Source of the DNA: Elusimicrobiota bacterium
Lineage (GTDB): Bacteria > RUG730
Direction: 5' to 3'
Assembly: GCA_031259185.1 (NCBI GenBank)
Contig: JAIRLV010000053.1
Location: forward strand, 1 to 6,446
Length of the DNA: 6,446 nt
Below are positions 6,246 through 6,446 of the stretch, piece by piece (the stretch's first letter is position 1; each line of letters opens with the position of its first letter). The notes beneath the pieces are model-generated. The model worked only from the letters and a program-made list of their open reading frames with translations, was not told where the DNA came from and ran no database searches. Position numbers and translations under genes: made by a program.

Positions 6246-6446
6246 TTATTCTCTTAAGCTTGGATGTATCCAAACCTTATCTGCATAATCAACAACATTG
6301 TTCCCAAATATTTTGTTTTGTCTTTTTATTCCATCTATCATTGACTTTGGGATCCTAAAGCTTATTACTTTCTCCTCTCCAGTAGGATTTCCATATCTAT
6401 CTGTCATATCCGCTACAGCCCAATATGCAATAAAATCATATTTATC
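6246..6446 (-). CDS. C-terminal end of an unrecognised protein (5' end outside window)
   Basis: An open frame enters from the right edge and gives 66 residues before TAA at 6246-6248. It contains AYWAVADMTDRYGNPTGEE, a basic FRIPKSMIDGIKRQNK segment and the end KVWIHPSLRE. The codon use and mixed composition are those of a real protein. The aromatic/charged pattern does not match any family I can name. It has no membrane segment in the visible part. It is the most upstream visible gene of the minus-strand run, with only 11 nt between its stop and the lipoprotein ATG, so the two are likely co-transcribed. Confidence 0.7.
   Translation of the reverse strand, partial: DKYDFIAYWAVADMTDRYGNPTGEEKVISFRIPKSMIDGIKRQNKIFGNNVVDYADKVWIHPSLRE

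Noticed and set aside
1-6446. CRISPR array or tandem repeats
   Set aside because: No regularly spaced direct repeats were seen; only homopolymers and low-complexity AT runs.

Overview
This is a very AT-rich bacterial window (clearly under 30% GC by eye; not computed). Protein-coding genes that can be read end in TAA and use the standard code. The genus cannot be fixed from the sequence. Low-GC groups such as Fusobacteriota, Brachyspira, Campylobacterota or low-GC Firmicutes would fit, and the tRNA lacks an encoded CCA. All assignments are from motifs recognised by eye; no database search was run.

The left half (1-3204) looks like chromosomal backbone. It holds the 3' part of metE (cobalamin-independent methionine synthase, plus strand, cut off by the window edge). 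Convergent to it is a multi-pass membrane protein of the CPBP (CAAX protease/bacteriocin-processing) type whose catalytic residues appear to be lost. A 167-bp gap then leads to a well-formed tRNA-His(GTG) gene on the plus strand.

The right half (3205-6446) looks like accessory DNA, with every gene on the minus strand. Abutting the 3' end of the tRNA, and ending inside it, is a large serine recombinase gene of about 511 codons. It keeps one frame throughout but carries three in-frame stop codons (TAA, TAA, TAG). A strong internal Shine-Dalgarno could still allow its zinc-ribbon/coiled-coil C-terminal part to be made alone. Upstream of it lies a 220-bp gap with a strong plus-strand rho-independent terminator, a possible plus-strand promoter, and perhaps the remnant of another element.

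Further right, and transcribed toward the recombinase, is a tightly spaced run. It comprises the C-terminal end of an unknown protein entering from beyond the window, a tiny lipoprotein gene whose signal peptide is out of frame by one base at a T8 tract, a complete dual-specificity-type phosphatase (HCxxGxSRS), and a complete DUF3800 protein (DESGD). The simplest reading is a mobile island inserted at tRNA-His by a now-broken serine recombinase, with a small phosphatase/DUF3800 cargo operon. The far boundary of the island is not in the window. Nothing here proves a new system. The points most worth checking are the tRNA-recombinase junction, the homopolymer-frameshifted lipoprotein and the phosphatase-DUF3800 pair.
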